The notes under the pieces: generated by a model
What the model saw: only the letters and a program-made list of their open reading frames with translations
What the model was told of the DNA's origin: nothing
Database searches by the model: none
Origin: Myroides odoratus DSM 2801
GTDB taxonomy: Bacteria > Bacteroidota > Bacteroidia > Flavobacteriales > Flavobacteriaceae
NCBI RefSeq assembly: GCF_000243275.1
Contig: NZ_CM001437.1
Coordinates: forward strand, 814,928-878,927
Length of the DNA: 64,000 nt
Direction: 5' to 3'
Part shown: positions 59,651-64,000 of the stretch, piece by piece
How the letters are laid out: every line of letters begins with the position of its first letter
How positions within the stretch are numbered: position 1 is the stretch's first letter
Position numbers and translations under genes: made by a program

Positions 59651-62068
59651 TTATTGAACTTGATAATTTACATCTGTATTTTCTTGTACATATTTTATAG
59701 CCCAAGCAATTGTATTGGCATATATAAAACTGTTAAATACCGTAACTCCGCCATTATAAGCTTTACTTAGAGGAGCTCCTCCAGACGTAATAGCAGCAGG
59801 CCAAATTGTAGTTGAATTATCACTAGCATTTCCCGAAGTCCATCCTGAATCTCCAATATAAACATAACCTAATGTATTGTGTTTCAACATCCACGAACGA
59901 TTCGAATCATTATTTTGATGTGATAAACTGGTAAATTCAGCTGAATACCCTGTTACATAATAGGAATTATTTACATCACTTCCTCCATTTTTCCCTCTCA
60001 CATCACCAAATGGTCCATTCAATAAAGGATCTTCAATATTTAAAATTGGATTTATATACGTTTTTCCTAAGTCAGATACAGTAGTACTTGCTGAAAAAGC
60101 GATAGCATTGATTAAATTTTTAGCCCCAGGAGCATCAGTTTCTTGAGAATGAATCAATACTCCTTTTTTATTCTTAACGAAATCTGTCAATATTGCTATA
60201 GAATTTGCATTTGGTGTATAGTTATAACCAATGACAATCACGTCAATTTTATTGTTATTGATGCGGTTTCTCAATGTAGCATCATAAGCATAATCACCAT
60301 TAAAGATTGTAATACCATCTACTTGTACTATTCCATTTGGTCCAAAATTTCCATCAGATTGCAATAAAGCTCTTGAAGTTTGAGTATTAGAAGCTGACCC
60401 TGGTTGATAAGTTCCACCTCCTAATCCAAGAACGTTTATTTTGCGATAAATAAACTCTACATTTTTATTACATGTATTTGCTCCGATAGCACTATTTGTT
60501 GATAACGTATAACGATGTGTACCTCCACTTACTCCTGTACCTGAAGCCTGCAGTGTTACATCTTGTGTACCAGTCAAAGTAAATGTTCCACTTGCCGAGA
60601 ACGTCACACCATTTACTGTATTAGTAGATATGGTATAAGCCCCTGGATATTGTACGTTTACACTTAATGTCATTGTATTCGTAGCATTCATTGCTATATT
60701 AGGAGCATACGTTCCATTCACCACTATAGTAGAACAAGTTAAACTATAAGCTACTGGTTGCCCTATTACTGTAACATCAAATGCACAAGTAGCAACCATT
60801 CCTGGTACAGCATCTAAAGTAAAGGTATTTACACCTGGAGTAGTTGGTGTTCCCACTGCTGTCAACACAATATCTCTATCTCCTACAGTATCAAAAGAAA
60901 GCGGCCCTGAAGTGAAATAAATACCTCCAACTGTATTAGTACGAATTGTAGTTTCACCCGTTGCTTGTACATTAGCTTTTATCGTTACTGTATTAGCTGC
61001 GGTCATCGTTTCATCTTGTTTATAAACTCCATTAACAACCACTTGTGAACAATCAACTGTATATTTAATTGGCTGTACAGTTATTTGGATACCCATGCAA
61101 TTCGTTCTTGTTCCAGCATCAGAATTAGAGGTTAAGTTGAATGAATTTGTCCCTGAAGTAATAGGTGTTCCTGTACCTAGTAATTCTATTGTTTGTGGGC
61201 CTCCCGTTTGAGTAAACGTTCCAGATCCTCTAAATGAATAACCATTTATTGTATTGGATGATATACTCCAATATCCAATAGATTGTACGTCAACTTCTAA
61301 AACAATTTTATGTGTATTATTTAAAGTTTGCCCAATCATATAACTACCTTGAACGATTGCTGCATTACAGTCGATTTCATAGCGAACACTTGCATTTTCA
61401 ACAAACACATGTTTGTTCACACATGTACTCGGTTTATTATTTAATGAAATGGTCAATAGATCGCCATCTTCCCCTGCATTATATCCTGTATTTGGCGTTC
61501 CTACTCCTTCTACAATCAATGTATATGTTCCTGAAGTTGGAAAAGTTCCTTTGGTTGTAAAGTAATAACCATTTGCTGTCGCAGCTAAAATCTCATAAGT
61601 ACCCGCTTGTGATACAGTTACAGGTATGGTCAAATAATTAGATGCTTTTAAATATTCCCCTTGTTTAAAATCTCCATTTACAGTAATTTCTGAACATTGT
61701 ACTGAACTAATTTCAAATATAGCAGGTGGTGGTGTTCCACATAAACTCAACCAAGTATCTTGAGCCTCACTCCAATAGTTAAAACAACCTGTTGTTTTAT
61801 TGTAAATCAATAAACCGTCTGTTCTATTAGCAACCGCAATAGCATCTCGTTGTTGAGTTGTCAATCGCGGGGTTAAAAATCCTTTATTGACACTCTCTAG
61901 TTCCAATATTACGCCTAAACCCGGTACAGCAGGTGAACCTGAAATTGTACCGTCCTTAATTTTAGTCATGTTCGTTTGGGCGCTACCTGAAAAGATGCCT
62001 ATAAAAAGTAGCAATAGTAATGAAATAACATATTTCATTCCTTTATATCTTGTATTATTATAACGCAT
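59651..62068 (-). CDS. Large repeat-containing surface protein (805 aa)
   Basis: Signal peptide MKYVISLLLLLFIGIFSGSA; the true start may be Met11 at 62038. Residues about 50-112 hold the Bacteroidota surface-protein module (ILELESVNKGFLTPRLTTQQ to CFNYWSEAQDTWLSLCG). Then four related units of about 105 residues (starting near 124, 228, 335, 440) share C..I/V.VNG.Y, ISTNT.NG..F, SGTF and a closing C. Residues 555-805 form a separate Rossmann-like domain (KINVLGLGGGTYQPGS, DVIVIGYNYTP, FVKNKKGVLIHSQETD), perhaps ThuA-like. Located 18 bases after another surface gene. Probably an adhesin or sugar-binding protein. Confidence 0.75.
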   Translation of the reverse strand: MRYNNTRYKGMKYVISLLLLLFIGIFSGSAQTNMTKIKDGTISGSPAVPGLGVILELESVNKGFLTPRLTTQQRDAIAVANRTDGLLIYNKTTGCFNYWSEAQDTWLSLCGTPPPAIFEISSVQCSEITVNGDFKQGEYLKASNYLTIPVTVSQAGTYEILAATANGYYFTTKGTFPTSGTYTLIVEGVGTPNTGYNAGEDGDLLTISLNNKPSTCVNKHVFVENASVRYEIDCNAAIVQGSYMIGQTLNNTHKIVLEVDVQSIGYWSISSNTINGYSFRGSGTFTQTGGPQTIELLGTGTPITSGTNSFNLTSNSDAGTRTNCMGIQITVQPIKYTVDCSQVVVNGVYKQDETMTAANTVTIKANVQATGETTIRTNTVGGIYFTSGPLSFDTVGDRDIVLTAVGTPTTPGVNTFTLDAVPGMVATCAFDVTVIGQPVAYSLTCSTIVVNGTYAPNIAMNATNTMTLSVNVQYPGAYTISTNTVNGVTFSASGTFTLTGTQDVTLQASGTGVSGGTHRYTLSTNSAIGANTCNKNVEFIYRKINVLGLGGGTYQPGSASNTQTSRALLQSDGNFGPNGIVQVDGITIFNGDYAYDATLRNRINNNKIDVIVIGYNYTPNANSIAILTDFVKNKKGVLIHSQETDAPGAKNLINAIAFSASTTVSDLGKTYINPILNIEDPLLNGPFGDVRGKNGGSDVNNSYYVTGYSAEFTSLSHQNNDSNRSWMLKHNTLGYVYIGDSGWTSGNASDNSTTIWPAAITSGGAPLSKAYNGGVTVFNSFIYANTIAWAIKYVQENTDVNYQVQ

Positions 62069-62086
62069 AATTAATCGTTTAAAAAG

Positions 62087-64000
62087 TTAGTTTTTTTGCA
62101 TGAAGTCTAGCAGCATTTTCTCTAATTGCTCTACTTTTTGTTGCACATTTTGATTAGCTTGTTCTAATTCTTTAATTCTAGACTCTTTTTCCTCTAATTC
62201 TTTATTTTGCTCAATAATATGTAAATACAATTCTTCTGTTTTTTCTAAAAGCTGTATCGATAATTCTGAAACATTAAAAGCATAACCTTCCTCTGATTTA
62301 CTCAATTCATGAATTGGCGTTATCCCAGGTAAGTGACGATTTTCTTTAATAAAGTCTTCAACAACATCTAAGCTTTTAAACTTATAATCATATTTTAAGG
62401 ATGAATATCCATCAAAATACTTTTCAAACACATAATCTGCATAGTAACTATTTACAGCTGTGATACTTCCATTAACTCTTAACTTCTCATTAGGTGCTCC
62501 TGATGGTTCTGTAAAACCAATCCCAACCCATCCTTTCGTGTAAATATTTGCTGAAGGAGAAGTTGCAACTTTATGTGTTGTCGTATCTAACCAAGGATGT
62601 TGATTGATTGACTCAATTTCAATCGTATGGATAATTTGTTCTTCGTCTGTATATAACAACGCATTATTTACTGCATCAAACTCTAATTTGGTCAAAGATT
62701 CTCCATCACCTACTAAATCAGTCAAAATCAAATCTGTTTTTTCTCCTTTTTCATTGGTATAAGTTAAAATATGCTCTTGTGGATCGTAAATCAAGGTCGT
62801 TACCGTTTCGGTTCCTTTCACCAATACTTTGATGTCAATTGGGTGTTCATCTCCATTTTCATCCTTATAGGTTAAGGTATAAACATCTAATTCTTGTCCA
62901 GATTCATCCTCTTCTTGAGTTACGACATTTTTAAGAACAGTTAAGGTCTCATTACCTTTTACTAAACTTGGAATATTAACCACAACTGGTTCATTAGCTT
63001 CATTTGTATAGGTTAACACACCATCTACATTGGCTAAAGTAGTTATCGTTTCATTATCTTTCACAAACTCCTCCAAGTCAATATTATGCGTACCTGTTTC
63101 ATCTACATAAGTAAAGGAAGTTCCATCATAACTTACGTTTCCATATTTGTCTCTCAACTTATCGGCAATTGTCGTGATAAAAGTAGTATTATCACCCAAC
63201 TTGGTAATGAAATCTTGATTCGTAGCAATGTGCTCTACAAACGTTTTGTTACTAGCAATATCTGTTACTGCTAATTCAACCACATTTTGTTCTGAATCCG
63301 TCACAACCAACTTGTCATTCACTAGCGTAAAACTAACGTTAGTTGTGTTTAATGCACCCCAATCGACGTTGTGTTCTACTCCATGTTCATCGTAATAAAC
63401 AAAAGTATTAGTCGTTGGATCGTAGTTTACGTTTCCATATTTACCTTTTAATGTATTGACAATATTGGTAACGAAATCCTCATTGTTCGTAATGTGATTG
63501 ATAAACTCAAGATTATCACCCAACTTAGTAATGAAATCTTGATTCGTAGCAATGTGCTCTACAAATGTTTTGTTACTGGCAATATCTGTTACCGCTAATT
63601 CAACTACATTTTGTTCCGAATCGGTAACAACCAACTTATCATTCACTAGCGTAAAACTAACGTTAGTTGTGTTTAAGGCACTCCAATCAACGTCGTGCTC
63701 TGCTCCATGTTCATCGTAATAAACAAAAGTATTAGTCGTTGGATCGTAATTGACGTTTCCGTATTTGCCTTTTAATGTATTGATGACGTTCGTAATAAAA
63801 TCCTCATTGTTTGTAATGGTCGTTACAAAATGTTCATCATTACCCAACTTCGTTGTAAACGTTTTATTATTAACTAAATTAGTTACAAATACATCGTTAT
63901 TGGCAAGAACTCGTCCTAGATCATCAATAGCCACCGGAAAGCTAACACCTTCCGTATCAGTAATTACCAATGTATTATTAGTCTCATCGATAGTAAAGCT
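62087..64000 (-). CDS. Repeat-rich surface/fibre-like protein, partial (N-terminus off the right edge)
   Basis: The frame is open to base 64000; a TTG near 63970 is not the start, because SFTIDETNNTLVITDTEG upstream is another copy of the internal repeat. At least 637 residues. Tandem 108-residue units (NNEDF.TN..NTLKGKYGNVN and NVSFTLVNDKLVVTDSEQ) are followed by shorter units with T.TTL.Y....LTYTNE. The C-terminus (DYVFEKYFDGYSSLKYDYKF, ENRHLPGITPIHELSKSEEG, ELSIQLLEKTEELYLHIIEQ) is a conserved Bacteroidota domain with a trailing coiled coil. Paired with the 805-aa surface gene downstream. Confidence 0.8.
   Translation of the reverse strand, partial: SFTIDETNNTLVITDTEGVSFPVAIDDLGRVLANNDVFVTNLVNNKTFTTKLGNDEHFVTTITNNEDFITNVINTLKGKYGNVNYDPTTNTFVYYDEHGAEHDVDWSALNTTNVSFTLVNDKLVVTDSEQNVVELAVTDIASNKTFVEHIATNQDFITKLGDNLEFINHITNNEDFVTNIVNTLKGKYGNVNYDPTTNTFVYYDEHGVEHNVDWGALNTTNVSFTLVNDKLVVTDSEQNVVELAVTDIASNKTFVEHIATNQDFITKLGDNTTFITTIADKLRDKYGNVSYDGTSFTYVDETGTHNIDLEEFVKDNETITTLANVDGVLTYTNEANEPVVVNIPSLVKGNETLTVLKNVVTQEEDESGQELDVYTLTYKDENGDEHPIDIKVLVKGTETVTTLIYDPQEHILTYTNEKGEKTDLILTDLVGDGESLTKLEFDAVNNALLYTDEEQIIHTIEIESINQHPWLDTTTHKVATSPSANIYTKGWVGIGFTEPSGAPNEKLRVNGSITAVNSYYADYVFEKYFDGYSSLKYDYKFKSLDVVEDFIKENRHLPGITPIHELSKSEEGYAFNVSELSIQLLEKTEELYLHIIEQNKELEEKESRIKELEQANQNVQQKVEQLEKMLLDFMQKN
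63167..63814 (-). repeat. Two tandem 324-base coding repeats
   Basis: 63491-63814 and 63167-63490 encode 108-residue units that differ at only about a dozen residues, so the DNA is recently duplicated or homogenised. Recombination could change copy number. Confidence 0.8.

Noticed and set aside
63944..63970. Alternative TTG start for the partial surface protein
   Set aside because: Upstream codons continue an internal repeat (SFTIDETNNTL), so the gene extends past the window edge.

Overview
The window looks like a chromosome segment of an AT-rich member of the Bacteroidota, most likely a flavobacterium close to Myroides. The genus is a guess from gene content. Support for the phylum: promoter -7 boxes of the TAnnTTTG type, A-rich leaders in place of strong Shine-Dalgarno sites, a 482-residue GAPDH, a mitochondrial-type aconitase beside AcnB, and large Bacteroidota-style surface proteins.

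Bases 1 to about 27,650 are a prophage whose left end lies outside the window. From 17,680 leftward, on the minus strand, runs the late region: fibre and adhesin genes, a coiled-coil protein, a lysis cassette (holin, N-acetylmuramoyl-L-alanine amidase, probable one-piece spanin), a double GroES-like co-chaperonin, a small gene, the large terminase, the portal, a probable scaffold, the major capsid protein and two further structural genes. The sizes and order of terminase (741 aa), portal (795 aa) and capsid (449 aa) recall crAss-like phages. A winged-helix-like gene (17,782-18,360) diverges from this operon. Next come minus-strand accessory genes: a second GroES-like protein, a DEDD exonuclease, a Tad2/DUF2829 protein (family of Thoeris inhibitors), a RusA-like resolvase, three tRNA loci (Leu-like, Asp, Trp) and several small genes. 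From 25,014 a plus-strand set of overlapping small genes begins with a J-domain protein and ends with an XRE regulator; a 13-base motif recurs ahead of four of these genes. No integrase lies in the window. A tRNA 3'-end-like remnant followed by a terminator at 27,639-27,687 is the best candidate for the right attachment site.

Bases 27,700-64,000 are host chromosome: a membrane protein, two duplicated small secreted proteins, a Bcr/CflA efflux pump with an AraC regulator, VOC and HD-domain proteins, a lipoprotein, a TlpA-type thioredoxin, a UraA-type permease, an MFS exporter with a divergent LysR regulator, aconitase, an OsmC protein, AcnB, two SurA-like periplasmic chaperones, release factor 3, a Crp/Fnr regulator, a HAD phosphatase, a CAT-like acetyltransferase, a dapF-GNAT-mltG operon, an HtrA protease, GAPDH, and two large repeat-bearing surface proteins. 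Intergenic repeats (a degenerate GGTGAGA array and a family containing GTTCGATGAATCTACACT) appear several times, and the GGTGAGA arrays form the last codons of two genes.
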